A stretch of 64,000 nt of DNA from Dromiciops gliroides (taxonomy: Eukaryota > Chordata > Mammalia > Microbiotheria > Microbiotheriidae): the NCBI RefSeq assembly GCF_019393635.1, contig NC_057867.1, positions 67,459,492 to 67,523,491 of the forward strand, read 5' to 3'. Within the stretch, counting starts at the first letter, position 1. The number at the start of each line of letters is the position of its first letter. The notes beneath the pieces are model-generated. The model did not search any database. It was not told where the DNA came from and worked only from the letters and a program-made list of their open reading frames with translations. Below are positions 22,449 to 35,264 of the stretch, piece after piece. The position numbers were made by a program, and so were the translations under genes.

Positions 22449-22613
22449 GTAGAGAGCTCAAATCTTGGTGGGGTCATTCACCATCTCACGCAGCCGGATT
22501 ATACCACCCCCCTTTCCTAGCTAGCATAAAGGCAACTATTCGAGAATGGAGCCAAAAGCTCTCTCTACCCTTTCAAAGAGTTCAAGACACATTCAAAAGT
22601 AGCCCCATCTCTC

Positions 22614-22620
<7 letters not shown>

Positions 22621-22691
<71 letters not shown>

Positions 22692-22721
22692 CTGTCACAC
22701 ACACACACACACACACACACA
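22621..22721. repeat. (TC)n followed by (CA)n
   Basis: About 33 TC units (22621-22687) are separated by a short spacer from about 13 CA units (22696-22721). The pair lies some 170 bases past the candidate cassette exon. Confidence 0.95.
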
Positions 22722-23159
22722 TGAAGCTTTTTAACTTGTCACAGTCTCAAAATTACATTCCTGCTAGGGAGGGTATTTGGTCAGCTGATAAAATCACTGG
22801 CCTTCAAATTTTAAGGCAGCCTGTGCAAAGCAGAGAAGAGGAGAATGTTTGAACAATTGAGATGGAGCCTTCAGCAATGCCCACAGTTTGGAAACACAGA
22901 GGGATGGGGCTGTTGGTTCAGAAACACCCAGGCAAACTGGAAGAGCCAAAGGACTAAAGCTCTTTAAAGGAGATCTAGGTAGTTGTTGTGGTGGTTGTTG
23001 TGAGGAGGTTAGGGCCACGACTGTGTAAGTAGCATACTGTGTGTGTTCACGTGTTCATGCCCTTGACTTGTATAGAAGAATGAAACGTGTGAAAATTAGG
23101 GGTGAAAACTAGAAGTTGAGCTGATGGCCATTGACCCCAGGGGAAATTAGGCTCAGTTT

Positions 23160-23575
23160 TCACAGAGGCTGCCTGGTCCAGTACAAAGAACCTGGGCTTT
23201 AGAGCCAGAGGGTTTAGAGTTGGAAGGGATTTTAGAGATGATTTAATCCAACTCCCTTATTTTACAGGGAAAGACATTGAGTTCTACAGAGAGAGAATGC
23301 CCTGGCCAAGATCACGTGGCTAAGAAGTAGCAGAGCCAGGATTTTAGCTCACAGCTTCTAAATGAAAATCCAGGACTCTTCCCATTAGACCACATTGTCT
23401 CTTCAAGGTCAATGTCTGAGGCTCAGCTCTGATGCTTACTAGCTGTGTGACCTTGGGCAAGTCCCTTCACCTCTCTAAAATGGAGATAAAACTAAGACCA
23501 TCTACCTCACTGGGTGAATGTTGGCAAAGAGAGAGGGGGGCTAGCATCCTTCAAAAGATAAGAAATGTCTACAAA
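23160..23575. repeat. MIR interrupted by an antisense MIR
   Basis: A sense MIR starts at about 23165 ('ctgcctggtccagtacaaagaacctgggctttagagcc') and resumes at about 23405 ('gctctgatgcttactagctgtgtgaccttgggcaag'). Between them (about 23210-23400) lies an antisense MIR with the full order down to 'cccattagaccacattgtctc'. Confidence 0.75.
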
Positions 23576-23959
23576 TCTTTACTAGTAACTATATAAAATG
23601 GTTTGCTATATTTTGTCTCCTTCAGAGTGGTTGAATAGTTACTCCATTTTTTGAAGGAGGGTGCTAGACTCTTTGGGAGGGAGAAGATGTGGAGAACCGA
23701 AGGTTGTCTAACAAAACGATGCCTAATGTGGACTTAGGGGCCAAAGAAAAGTAGGGCTGGGATGGACAGATGGGTGTCAAGTCCAGGTACAGGGGCAAGT
23801 CTACTGATAGGGGAGCTGATGGGGGATGGTATAAAGATCATACATGGAGATAGCCCACAAGCTTTCTGACTGCTGGGCTGATGGCCCTATCTCATCAATA
23901 GGACATTTAAGAGAGTCAGAATATCAGGCAATCAGTCAAAACTTCTAGTCTCTGTGGGA

Positions 23960-24164
23960 GGATCTGAAAATAAATATAATAAATTACTTGCCTTCAGGGA
24001 GCTTCTACTTTCTAGGAAGAGAAGCAAATTATACCCATATGAAAAGTTACCTAACAATTCAAAGCATTATAAGAGCCATACAAGTGGTTGTTAGGATATT
24101 AAGGAGTTCAGAGGAGAGGGAAAGGGGGAGGGGTCAAGGGAAGGAGAGAGAAGAGAGAGAAGAG

Positions 24165-24214
<50 letters not shown>

Positions 24215-24695
24215 CGAGAGAGAGAGAGAGAGAGCGAGCGTGCACTATAGTGATATAGTGGAAATGACACTGGCATGGACACCCTGCATTAAAACTCCAA
24301 GATGCCAGGGATGCCTTATACTAGTGCTGTAAACTCAGGTAAATCCACTCTGGGCTTCAGTTTCTTTCTCTTTAAAGTTACGAGGCCCCATCTGGCTTGA
24401 AGTCCTATGGCTAAGGAAGTCTAGGAAGGCTTCGTGGGTGATCAGTAATACTGCTTTGAGTTAGGTCTTTAAAAATGGATAGAATTTGATGGGCAGAAAG
24501 TGGGTTAGGTTTGGGGGAATTCTAGGCAGAACAGCATGAACAAGGGTATAGATGTGAGACTATGTGCTCATGGTATGACAAGATGATCAGCCTGGCTGAA
24601 GCAGATTCTGTGCAGGTGAGTAGTTGGGACCAGACTGTGAAAGAGTCTTGAATGAGTATCCTGGAGACAGTTGGAGTGCCTTTGATGGTAAAATA
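23960..24695 (-). mobile_element. LINE-2, antisense, with GA array and MIR inserted
   Basis: L2 phrases occur on both sides ('ttacttgccttcagggagcttctac' on the left; 'aattctaggcagaacagcatgaacaagggtatagatgtgag' on the right). A GA array and a sense MIR (about 24245-24400) lie between. Confidence 0.65.
24110..24240. repeat. (GA)n purine tract
   Basis: An imperfect GA/GGGA array, with the purest part at 24160-24240. Apparent Arg/Glu-rich frames here are products of the repeat. Confidence 0.95.
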
Positions 24696-24707
24696 CACCA
24701 GGCAATG

Positions 24708-24852
24708 GGGGCAGCTAGGTGGAACAGTGGATAGAGCACCAGCCCTGGATTCAGGAAGACCCGGGTTCAAATCTGGCCTCAGACACTTGACACTTACTAG
24801 CTGTGTGGCCCTGGGCAAGTCACTTAACCCTCATTGCCCTGAAAAAAAAAAT
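24708..24852 (+). mobile_element. Marsupial tRNA-derived SINE
   Basis: It is full length with an A-rich tail. AATACACCAGGCAA before and ATACACCAGGCAAG after form the target-site duplication. Confidence 0.92.
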
Positions 24853-26039
24853 ATACACCAGGCAAGCTATTTGTGTCTTATTTAATGAAAATGATTTCCC
24901 TCCTTCATATTGTATACATGGTGGAGAAGGAATTCAAGATAAAGCAGCTTGTGAGCCTAATCTCTCTGACTCACTAATAGACAATCTGGAGCCCTATTTA
25001 CAAGGAGTCTCCCCTCTTGGGACAGAAGTAAATGACTAGTAAATTAGCCACTTGATGAGCTGTTCCCCCCAGCTTAATTTCTCACCCAAAGGTTTACTGG
25101 CTGCCAAGTAGACTTAGGCTTTGAATGATGTTTCTCAGTGGTCTAGTCCCTATGGCAGCTTCTCTGGGAGGCTGAACCATGGGAGCATGTAGTCTTCATG
25201 CTTATGACATGATCGTGTCCATGCTTTGACCTCTGGCCTGATGAATAAGTAATTAGCTTAGGATATTGACAAAACTGGACCATGTTCTTCTATAAGGCAT
25301 CTCATGCACAGCAATCCTAGTCTTCCTTGGGTGGCAGGAGGGAGCAGGTGGCCCTCAAGGCATTTTCTCCCAAGGTAGACCATCGACAGATATGTTTGAA
25401 GAGCCTTGATACAACAAGGAAGTGCTATCAACCAGTATAGGCTCTCAGTTATGGGGCTGGTCTGTGGGTTACCCCACTTTAGAACTGTTCTCTGAACACA
25501 AATGGCACTCACATAAATGCTTGTTATGGCCAGGAGATCACCTTTCCTTAGTTTCTATAATCAGAGGAGCATTGGGATGGTGAGGACTTCTAAGGAAGTA
25601 AAAGGAGAGGAGGCACCTCTACATTCTGTTATAGTTTTGAGCTTTTCTGAGACTGGGATTTCAAGGCCTTAAAACAAATCTATTCTGAGCAGCCAAACTC
25701 ATAATCATCCCCACTTTGGAAGTATGTTAAAAAAAGAGAAAGTTGGAAATTGTTAATAGCAGAGCATGCAGTCAGCCATTCATTTTTTATGGTTTATTCA
25801 GGTCAGTGATGGTATAGTGTTAGGGAAAGCTTATTCCTCACTCTTCTCCTAGCCCTCTTAAGAATTAAAGAAATTTTTACACTCATCTGGGAATCTGAAT
25901 GTTTCAAGAGGACAACATTCTCTTGCAGGGAGGGATAGTGTGCTAATCCCTTGGGAAAGTGTGGTCTTTCCCTCCCTTCTTCTCCCCCCCTTTTTTTTCA
26001 AATGAACATCATACAACAGCTAGGAGTGTTAGCCATACT

Positions 26040-26230
26040 TAGAATGTCAGTTAGGAGGAACCTTAGAACTAGAACCCAGAATATATCAATAGCTAGAAGG
26101 GACAATAGAAATCATCTAGTTAAACCTCATTTTACTGATGAAGAAATTGAGGCCCAGACATTGAGCAAACCAGGAATCAAATCTGAGTCTCCTGAGACGA
26201 TGTTATTTCTTTTAGACTGTGCATATTCCC
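26040..26230 (-). repeat. MIR-type SINE, antisense
   Basis: 'aactagaacccagaatatatcaatagctagaagggacaatagaaatcatctagttaaacctcattttactgatgaagaaattgaggcc' follows the antisense order. Confidence 0.7.
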
Positions 26231-27304
26231 AATATTCGGAAACATCCCAGAATGGAGTCTTCTGGAAAATTAAATATGTTCCTTAACTGACAGTGACATA
26301 CTTGCAATTAAAAAAAAATTAGAATCGTCTATTAGTTATGTGGTGAGAATGAAGGATATCAAATGGAAAGACAGACTACATACTCTCGATATTCTTGTCA
26401 AGTCAAGAGAACACAGAGAAGGACTTCAACACATTGGGTGAACTCCTATGGCAAATTTTTGAGAGAATATGGACAAGAGTTGACCAGGATGAATAGACAT
26501 AGACAGACTAGGCTGCATCGTCCATATCAGTGAACTAAAGTGACAATTTGGACCCTGCCAGAAATATACTTTCTACATGACCAGTTCCTCTTTCAATGAG
26601 GGGATACGGCAGGTCTCAGGGAAGAAATCAGGCCTGGGGTTGACGGGTCATAGGGACTCCAACACTGTGTGTTTCTCCCCACCTCCCCTTTTACCTGAGT
26701 TGGCTCTCCTTCCTTTGGCTCTCACAGTTAGACCCTTGTTGGCCAGAACAGAACATGTGGTGGGAGGCGGGGAGTGGAATCAGAAACAATCACCACCACC
26801 AGCAAACTCACATGAGGAAAAAGGTGGGGGGGAGTATTTATAATACAGTTTCTCTATGTTGGGCTAAGGGGGGCACGGAGCTCAAAAGATGTGAATTTCC
26901 AAGAAAAGTACATGTGTATTTCTTTTTCACTGGGTATTTCTTACAAACATTTCAGATTCTCTAGAGCCAAGAACTGTTAGAGTCTTCAGTCAAGGACAGA
27001 CTGCCAATACAGTTGCAGCTACTGAAGTACCAGGTTTGGAGAACCTGCCTGAAAAGCACCCTACGCTTCTGGAACAAAGAACTCAGAGGCTCCCAAAGTG
27101 CTGCTGGGTTCGTATGGTAACGCTTATCTTCTCCAACTTAAGCCTGTTGTCCTGAGCTCTGCCTTCTGTTCTGGGTCTAACTCTAAAGCCCTGACTCTGG
27201 GACTCAGGTATCTCTTTGGGTGGAGGGAGGAGCTGACCATGGTGCATCTCAGTAGTCATGACTCTGAAGCACTAAAAAGAGATCTGTATCTGGACATCTA
27301 GTGG

Positions 27305-27420
27305 CTACTGATTTGACTTCTATCCAGTTATTTTCCCTCTTTAGGCCTCAGTTTCCTCCTTTGTACAATGAGAAGGTTGGATTACATAATGCCTAATGTC
27401 TCTCCTAGTTCTAAATCTTC
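27305..27420 (+). repeat. MIR-type SINE 3' half
   Basis: 'ctctttaggcctcagtttcctcctttgtacaatgagaaggttggattacataatgcc' is the MIR 3' half. Confidence 0.65.
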
Positions 27421-27704
27421 CCTATCAGCCTAACATCTGGGTAGGTGCTTTAGATCCCAAGCCTCTGTTCCTTTGTGTACCCCCTGGGGGTAGACCCCAA
27501 ACTCACCATTCATCAGCACTAAAGTCTGCTGGGCTTCTTATAAAAAACACATGGCTCAAGCCCAGACCCAGACTTGAGGCTTTTCCAGCTGGGCAGACCG
27601 AGCCTTCAGGAGCACAGGGTCACCTTCACACCACAATAAGGGACTGGAGGAGAAGATCAGAACGAACAAAAGAATTGCATTGTAGGAACTGGGAAAGTTC
27701 CAGA

Positions 27705-27845
27705 ATGAGACAGAGGCAGTTTGGTATAGCAAAGTAAGAGTCAGAAAGGCCTGGGTTCCTTCCATTCCAGCCTTTGACACTTACTGACTAGGTGACCCTG
27801 GGCAATCACTGAACCTCTCTCAAGCACCTTTCTGTAACTTGAAGT
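27705..27845 (+). repeat. MIR-type SINE 5' half
   Basis: 'gaggcagtttggtatagcaaagtaagag' runs to 'tgaccctgggcaatcactgaacctctctcaagc'. Confidence 0.65.
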
Positions 27846-28104
27846 TACAAAAGAGTTATTGATCTTCACCAGTAGAGGGAATTTCCACACTAGGAGTTTC
27901 TCACATGGATGAGATCAAGTTGGGACCAAAAGCAACATTTAAAAAAATGACCAACACATATTCAGACAGTAAGGAGGGCCTGTGGTAACATGTACATTCT
28001 AAGTCAATAACATCTATGAAAAATGCAAATTCACCTTAGGTAGTGACTCTCCCTCGTTTCTTTCCCAGCATTCCTCAGAGGGTGTTGCTAATCACAGTTC
28101 CTAC

Positions 28105-28205
28105 TATTTTATAGATGTGCCTGGACATCACTAAATTTTAGGGCCACTTGCCCAAAGTCTTATAATTGGTGCCTAGGGTAGGCTGAAATCAAAGGTGTCA
28201 GTGTC
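28105..28205 (-). repeat. Degenerate antisense MIR
   Basis: 'gggccacttgcccaaagtcttataattggtgcctaggg' matches the antisense conserved box. Confidence 0.45.
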
Positions 28206-29734
28206 CTATTTGTTATCTCCCCTAATTTTCCATTTTGTTCTCTGCCCTCTTTCCTCAACCAGGCAGTCAGAATTATTAAAGGCAAGCCACCCCCAAGCCC
28301 AGGACAGGATGAAAGGATCTTATTGTTCCTTGTGATCCAGTTAATTAAGTTAATAGAAATATAAGGTGTTATTCTAAATCTCGATTCTTCGATCTAAGAT
28401 GATATCACATACACAACACAGACATCCATAATATGCTCAACGTCGTTGGGGTTTCAGCCCCCTTGGCTTGTATTCATGTTCCCCCCGAACCACTGCACAT
28501 GGATAGCTGATAACCAGGCATCCAAATGGAAAACTGTTAAGCCTGCCTGGATAGTTTGGGGGGTGGTAAGAAACAAAGCAGAATTCCCAGCTGACAGAAT
28601 TTGGAAATGAGTGCTTCCAGGAATTTTCCCCAACGCCTCTAGCCCCTCTGTTGTGATGAGATACCAAGTCTCAAGGCTCAGGATAATTCCAAAGCTGTAG
28701 CTTGAGCAATTTCTCTGTAATCACTTTACTTCCTAACCAAGTGGGGGCAAAAGACCACATTACTGAAAGAAGGCTGATGCAATTCTTTGGAGCAGCCAAC
28801 CCATTTCTTTTCCAAGTGATGGACCAGGTCAGTGGGTGAAGGGTTATTGGGGATAGTGAAGCCACTTTTGGTCAAAAGAGGAGGGGAAAATCAGCTTGCC
28901 CTTCGGAATAGGGGAGATAGGATCTGATTGGATCAGGGGCCCAGTCAGTCCAGCACTCTAGTTAAGTAAAATGGATTGGGGTTGGGGGGGGGGCGGGGAG
29001 AAGAGCCAGGAGGGCAATGCAAACCAGATCTAGCCTGGGGAAGTCACCATTAACAGGAAATACCTCTCAGTTCTCCCAGGAGATCTTATGGAACATAGAA
29101 ACCCAGGTTGAACAAGTGAAGCATTTAAGCACAAAATGAGAGTTGCCTAGAATTTGAGCTGATACAGATCAATTTCCTAGCTCGATTGTGGAGTGAAGCC
29201 TTTAGCAGTTTCCTCCATATGGTATGTTATACATACTACTAGGTCACTTTTGAGATATTCTTCTGAAATCTCAACAATAGAATAATAACCTGAACTTCAA
29301 TAGCAGCCATGCCTTAGCTGGGGATTCGATGCTTTGATCTGAGAAATGTCCTAATCTTGTCTATTTTCAGCTCTCTACTGTTCCTGATGCCTTACCCATC
29401 CCTTGTCCAGGATCAAGTGGGGTTCCCTGGATTTTCACAGCATTTGTGTATTCCTTAGCTCCCAACACTATTTAGTATTTATAGGCAAGAATACAATGGT
29501 GTCAGAGGAAGTGCTGGACTCTATTGTGTCAAGTTTCATAGACTTCCACCAGATTAGAAAGAGGAAATACTCGAGAGAGCTGAACCACTCAAACCTACCA
29601 ACTCCTATTCAAAATGAATCAGTGGGAGAGACTTCAGGTTTCCTCAGCCTTCTGGGACTTGGTTTCCCAGGCTCTGATTAATTCTCCTTATGGCACTATG
29701 TATGCAGGTAGTAAGGGAGAGAAGGAGGGAATAA

Positions 29735-29830
29735 GCACTTCTATATGGTACCTACTATGTGCCAGGCATTGTGCTAAGCACTTTATTACAAATATCTCAT
29801 TTGATCCTCACAACAACCCTGTGAGGTAAG
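29735..29830 (-). repeat. Antisense MIR/L2-type 3' fragment
   Basis: 'tactatgtgccaggcattgtgctaagcactttattacaaatatctcatttgatcctcacaacaaccctgtgaggta' is a widespread antisense pattern. Confidence 0.7.
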
Positions 29831-30659
29831 TGAGAGAAAACTCTGCTTTTAAGGTATCCCCTGGAAAGTTCCCACCTTGTAAACTGCAGAGATTGATTTA
29901 TGAACTGAGGAGGGCCAATCGGCTAAATATTCTGCAGGAGTTGGGGAGATCCCAAGTTTAGCATACTTCATTATTGTTAAAAATCAAAAGAAAGAGTGGA
30001 AAATGGGAGTACCTGCAATGAGCTGTCTGAATTGAGTCCATATGTGTGGGGCAAAGTTAAAGATTCATTTGGGGTGGGATTTTCTTGGTCCACCTTCAAC
30101 TGACCTGCTTCCTGCCCACTGTCAATGGGAAAGCATCTTTCGGATGAAGTGAATTCACCAAGTGATTAATTGTGGGAATTATTGGCTGTAAAAACAGGGC
30201 ATAGATGTGTGTGTGTGCATATATTTTTTCCTCTGCAACTCATCTGAAGCACAAATGTTGGCCCATTTCCTCTGTTTGCTGCACAATCTGTTAACCATTT
30301 ATGAAAAGCCCTAGTGCTAACTATGCTCTGCCTCCTTCGCAACTAAAAGCCATTCCTTGAACCCAGTTTACAGAGTCCTTCTTGTTTTTTCATTGGGGTG
30401 AATGTCCTTCTTCCCAGAGTCCTCCATCTGCAAAGCATGAGCCTGGTGGAGCAGAGAAGAGCATTGAGTATCATGGGGTGGCAGGGCTGGGCCTCAAATC
30501 AAAGGCACCTTTCAGTCTCATTGGGCTCTACATGGTTGTGGGATATTTCAGAGAGGTGTCAAAGGGGACAGGGACAAAGCCTTCTCCAAAACCGTACAAG
30601 AAATCTTGTTCAGCTAGCTTGGGTGTAAAACTGCCTGGAGGGCTGCTTTCAATTTTTGT

Positions 30660-30775
30660 CTAATGGGTTGTGTGACTTTGGGCAAGCCCCTTACTCCGTC
30701 TGGATGTCAACTTGCCTCCATCGGACTAAATTAGCTCAAAGGTCCCCTAGCTCAAATGTTCCATGCTCCTAAGTA
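30660..30775 (+). repeat. MIR-type SINE 3' half
   Basis: 'gttgtgtgactttgggcaagccccttactccg' leads to 'ggtcccctagctcaaatgttcc'. Confidence 0.6.
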
Positions 30776-31134
30776 TAGCATCAAGGGTGGAGACTGAATG
30801 CAGTATTTGGAGGGAGAAACCGCTGTAAGCTTATTATTCTGATGTTGAGACAACTCTTCAACCCAAAGCCATTCCAGGGACATGGGTTTAATCCAGGACA
30901 GGTGCTGAAGTCAGACTGAAGCCCCAGCTGCTGCCCAGGCTGTTTCCAGCCCCGCCTCACCCTAAAGATCCCAGGAACACTTCAGGGAATTCAGTCCCCA
31001 CTGAATTTGGCCTCCCTCAGGGTCAAATGAGATATTTGTAAATCACTCATCACAGGGCCTGGCACATAAGAGGTGCTTGATCCCTTCCCAGTCCAAGAGC
31101 CACCCCTGAGGAAACTTCAAGTCCCTCTCGATCA

Positions 31135-31290
31135 GGAGTCTAGTCTCAGTTCTGTCTTTTGCTCCCCATGTGACCACTGGGGAGGTCACTTCTCCCCTTT
31201 GTGAGGTCCAGTTTCCTCAGGTTTAGGGCAGGGTTGGACTCATAACCCCCTGTGATGCTGTTAGCTCTAAAGTCCTGTGATCCTGTTTTG
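31135..31290 (+). repeat. MIR-type SINE
   Basis: 'aggagtctagtctcagttctgtc', 'catgtgaccactggggaggtcacttctcccc' and 'gttagctctaaagtcctgtgatcct' are in MIR order. Confidence 0.65.
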
Positions 31291-32409
31291 GGCTGAAACT
31301 CAAAGACAGGTTTTCTGAGCAGAAAGAAGGCTAAAGAAGAATGGTGTCTTTTTGGTCGGAGATGGAAGTGTCAAAGGAAATGCCAGCATAAGTGTTCAGT
31401 TGTGTCAGGGAGGGCAGGGAAAGTTTCCAACATGTTACTTGGGGGGTATTGATTGATCACTGTCAGGTTCCAAAGTGTTCCACAGGTCCTACTGAATCCT
31501 CCCAACCCTAGCTCTAAGATGGGAACATGGGTGGTATATAGACAAAGGAGAGGGAGGGGATAGCCAAGTTCCATACTAAGTCAGAAATAGAATTTAGCTA
31601 ACATGCTGGGTAAAATCCCAGGACCGCACTCTTACTGCTAGACAGCCAAGGTGCTCTGTACTGCAGCGGGGAAAGGAGTCAGGCTGGTTGGCTGGCAGAC
31701 AGATGTCACGCCCATTTTCTGGGTTCAGAATTGTAAAAATGCTAATATTTTCTTGCCTGTGTACTTTTCTCTCTTATAGGGTTTGATTACTTAGAGAACA
31801 AATTTAGCAAGGTTACAATCAAGTGCCTTCCTGGGCCAAGCCCTCTATCAGGCATTCTGGGGTATGCGAAAGTAGAAGACCCTGCTCTTCTGGAGCAAGG
31901 CTTTGGGTAGGGAAGCAGAACCACCCCCCCCCCATGTGAATAGATGTAGCCTGTTAAGAAACGCAAAGTAATCAGTATATTTCTATCAGTTTGGGTCTGG
32001 ACCTTTGACTGTAAGGAAATACCCTCTTCCAAAGCAGACTAGCCATAGTTTAGCAACTCCTTAGGGTTGTGAGAACTAAAGACGCTTACCTAGAATCTCC
32101 TAGCCAGTAGCTGTCAGTGGCAGGCTGCCTCTGAGCCCAACTCTTGATCTACTACTACACACCTACTAATCTGTTTGCCTCACTCTCTTCTTTGAAGACA
32201 CACACACGTTGAGGAATCACAGTAAGAAGAATGATACATAACATTAACTCAAGAGGGCTACTTAGGAAATTCAATTAGAGTCTCGCTTCTAGTTGAAGTC
32301 ATTTGAAAGGACATGGGACTTGAAGGACAGGTGTGAACTGGAAAGACAGAGGAAGGCAGACTCAGAGGCCAGAGTTTCCGATTTAAACACCTGCTCAGAA
32401 GACTGAGCG

Positions 32410-32640
32410 AAAGACAAAGCAGTTTGTTGAGTGATTATTAGGTACCAAGCACTGTGCTACTGCTGGGGATGTAAACACAAGCAAGTAAGATAGTCCTTGC
32501 CTTCAAGAGATTCCTGTTAAAACAAGGGAAGACAAAATAGAAAGTGGTGGAAAAGATCAGGGAGTAGTGTAGAGATCTAACCCTAGGCAAGAGGAGGCAA
32601 AAGCCCAGCATCCCCAAATCAGAGGCCAAGGTTCAGGTGG
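32410..32640 (-). mobile_element. LINE-2 3' end, antisense
   Basis: 'ttgttgagtgattattaggtaccaagcactgtgctactgctggggatg' and 'gatagtccttgccttcaagagattcctg' mark it. Confidence 0.65.
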
Positions 32641-32699
32641 CAGAGGGAAGGCTGAAGTACAGTTGGTTTAATTTAGAAACAACTGAGAAGATATGCAGC

Positions 32700-32880
32700 T
32701 GGAAGGGAAGAACCTTAGAAGTTTTCTAGTCCAATCACCTCATTGTACTGAGGCCTTCTAAGGCAAAGTGACTTGCTTAGGGTCACACAACTTATGAGCG
32801 GTGGAGCCGAGATCTGAACCCAAGGCTTCTGACTCTGAATCCAGGCCGGATTCTGCTATATCCGAGTGCCAAAATATAGA
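32700..32880 (-). repeat. MIR-type SINE, antisense
   Basis: 'gaagggaagaaccttagaagttttctagtcc', 'gtgacttgcttagggtcacacaac' and 'ttctgactctgaatccaggcc' are present. Confidence 0.75.
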
Positions 32881-33254
32881 AGCAGAAATGCCTTGGGAGC
32901 TCTTGCCAAGCCCATTGGCTGGCTAGCCTAAGCAGAAGAGGCTTGATGACCTCTCCTGGCCTGTTATCTCCCTCAGGACCATGCTAGGGTTGGGATTGCC
33001 TCACTCTTGGCTACCCTTGGTCTTGAGCCCCATTTCCCCGCTTCTGTCTCTCCCACCATAATGTCTCTTCCTACTTTCTGTCCAAATCAAGTTCTCCTAG
33101 ACAGTGGACTCTTCTTTCTTGGTTAGCTTGCTGAGCATCTCATCCTTTGTCCTAGAGTCTCCATGGGGGGTGGCACTCAGTGCAAACTATAAGGCACTGG
33201 TTTTTAGGAGAATGTGGCCTTCCTTATGTAGCCCAGGCAAGGTTTTTCCTGGGA

Positions 33255-33470
33255 ATGAGAATTAGTGTATAACGGAGTGCACCTTGGATTTACTCAGAAG
33301 ATAGAGGTCTGAATCCTTCTCTGATGCATAGTAGCTGAATGATCTTGGCTAAGTCACTTCCCCATCTTGGGTCTCAGTTTCTTCATTTAGAGGGAGAGGA
33401 CACAACATAGAGATTTAGACTAGCTCTGATGTCTATAGTCCTTTCTAGCTCTAAATTTCTCTGGTTGCTA
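33255..33470 (+). repeat. MIR-type SINE, near full length
   Basis: It runs from 'acggagtgcaccttggatttactcagaag' to 'tagtcctttctagctctaaatttctctgg'. Confidence 0.7.
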
Positions 33471-33979
33471 ATATAAGGAAGAGACTTTTCAGATGGAAGG
33501 TTTTTACAATTAGAATTGTTTTCTTCATGGGACACAAATACTACTTTTCTTCTACAGGCTTCTCATCTCAAAGGCTTGCAGGTAGATGGAGCCCTATCCC
33601 TTAGCAGTTCTCAAGCTAAGACAGTTCATCAATATAACCAAAAACCTCCCAAACCCTCCAAAATCTGTACAGAAATTGAGCAATGATGATTAAGTCAAGG
33701 GCTCCCCTATGAAGAATCAGTCCCCCTGGGAGGCAGACAGTGCAGGCAAAAGCTTGAGGAACGAATGTTCACAGAGGATCAGCCTCTGATCTCTACTCAG
33801 CTAGGCTGAAATTTGTGGTGAGGGGGCATTTTAGAGGCTATCAGAAGGAGGGGGGACAATTCTGAAAGCAGGAAATGGGGGAGACATTCTAGTGTGGAGT
33901 ACCAGCTGAGAGAGGCAAAGAACCAGAGATTTAGCACTAGAAGGACTCTCAGAAACCATTTATTTAGTCCAAATATTCA

Positions 33980-34002
33980 CCCACACACACACACACACAC
34001 TG
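33980..34002. repeat. Short (CA)n tract
   Basis: About 11 CA units. Confidence 0.85.
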
Positions 34003-34359
34003 TGCATAAGAAAAAAACAAACCCCCAAAAGGTTCAGTGCTCTGCCCAAAAAGTGGTGTGGGGATAGTGGGAAGAGAGCTGGAGACTCTTCTGTTCCACC
34101 TCTCTCTTTACCCATTGCTTGGATTACCACTGCCATGGCAATGCACTGGTAATAATTCCCCCGCAATATCATTCCTCACTTTCACGTCCTGACTAGGCCA
34201 TCTCTCAATACAAAACTGAGTGAGTAAAAAAGAACATCAGGGAGACAATATGGCAGTCAAATGTCAATGAGCCCAAATCTTTAATTAACTGGAACTTAAC
34301 TTTTAGGAGAAAGGCAGGTGACAGGACAATAAACTCATGTCAAGAATTTGGTAAAAAAT

Positions 34360-34485
34360 AAAGGGTGCAGTAGATAAAGCACCAGCCCTGGATTCAGGAG
34401 GACCTGAGTTCAAATTTGACCTCAGACACTTGACACTTAGCAAGTCACTTAACCCTCACTGCCCCGCAAAAAAAAATTTAAAAAA
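34360..34485 (+). mobile_element. Marsupial tRNA-derived SINE, truncated and internally deleted
   Basis: The first ~15 bases of the head are missing. About 20 bases, including the 'ctagctgtgtgaccctggg' box, are deleted after 'gacactta'. The A-rich tail is kept. Confidence 0.85.
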
Positions 34486-34639
34486 CAGTTCTAAAAAATG
34501 CTACTTCCAGAAGCATCCTGCAATCATTCCAGCATCTGTCCAGACTCCTCCTGTGCTTTCTCCATCTCTCGTCCTGCACAGTGGGCACTGATTCTTATAC
34601 CCTGAGGCTGTACGGGTTCCCCAATGAATAAGGTCAGAG

Positions 34640-34920
34640 GCAAATGTATTTTAGAAAGGGCAGCAAAGCACAGTGAAAAGAAAGCTATCCTAAAAGCCAG
34701 GAGACCTAAATTCTTGCCCCAACTTTGCTCCCAACTAGCCATGTGACACTGGGCAAATCACTTGAAGTCTCTAAACTAAAGTCCCTTCCCTTATCTTTTA
34801 AACAAGGATGATAACACTTGCACAAGGTTGTTTGGAAGATTTGATAAAGTCAAATAATGAAAGCTGTTAAGTGTTTGAAATGATATGGGGTGATTAATAG
34901 TGATAGTGTTAATAAAGAAT
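34640..34920 (+). repeat. MIR-type SINE, near full length
   Basis: 'gggcagcaaagcacagtgaaaagaaagctatcctaaaagccaggag', the box 'catgtgacactgggcaaatcacttgaag' and the 3' end 'gatttgataaagtcaaataatgaaagctgttaag' are present. Confidence 0.7.
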
Positions 34921-35225
34921 ATTTTTGCTTAAAGTATCAGCTAGACCAAAACCCCTATTCTTTGAGTACCTTGGCTAATGCACAAGACATTTCATGGTAT
35001 TGAATTTCTTTACTCTTGGCTTTTTTCTTCATATGCTTTCTTCAAATCTTGGTAGACAGGATGTGGATTTTTTTCTCCCCTGCAATGGTGCTTGAAATAG
35101 AATTGATTGGTTGGTGTGCTAACTGGTTCCATCTTGTCTCCTATAGGAGAAAAATACCTTTCTGCAATATTCAGGGCCCAGAGAAGTTACCTCTTTGACA
35201 GGCAGGTGTTCCAAGTGGCATTTGG

Positions 35226-35248
35226 ACCCCTCACCTCCCTCCCCCCAG
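35226..35248 (+). other. LPAR4: Splice acceptor of the LPAR4 coding exon
   Basis: A run of C and T bases followed by CAG/GC precedes the coding exon. It is the best acceptor within several hundred bases upstream of the receptor start. Because an in-frame stop follows at 35255, any exon joined here cannot extend the receptor's N-terminus. Confidence 0.65.
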
Positions 35249-35264
35249 GCATCCTGATCAGTGT

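Larger units (their letters stand above)
21684..35248 (+). other. Presumed long 5'-UTR intron of LPAR4
   Basis: This is the interval between the donor at 21684 and the acceptor at 35248, interrupted only by the candidate cassette exon. It holds MIR, L2 and SINE copies listed separately. Unique stretches with no gene or repeat that I recognise include about 22730-23150, 24860-26030, 26290-27300, 27850-28100, 28210-29730, 29840-30650, 31300-32400 and 33480-34350. Any enhancer or transcript in them cannot be told from a single sequence. Confidence 0.4.

Noticed and set aside
24091..24332. Arg/Glu-rich and Ser/Leu-rich frames
   Set aside because: They are translations of a GA microsatellite.
31770..31805. 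Possible further 5'-UTR exon of LPAR4 after CTCTCTTATAG
   Set aside because: The acceptor is decent, but I found no convincing donor at a reasonable distance, so it was left out.
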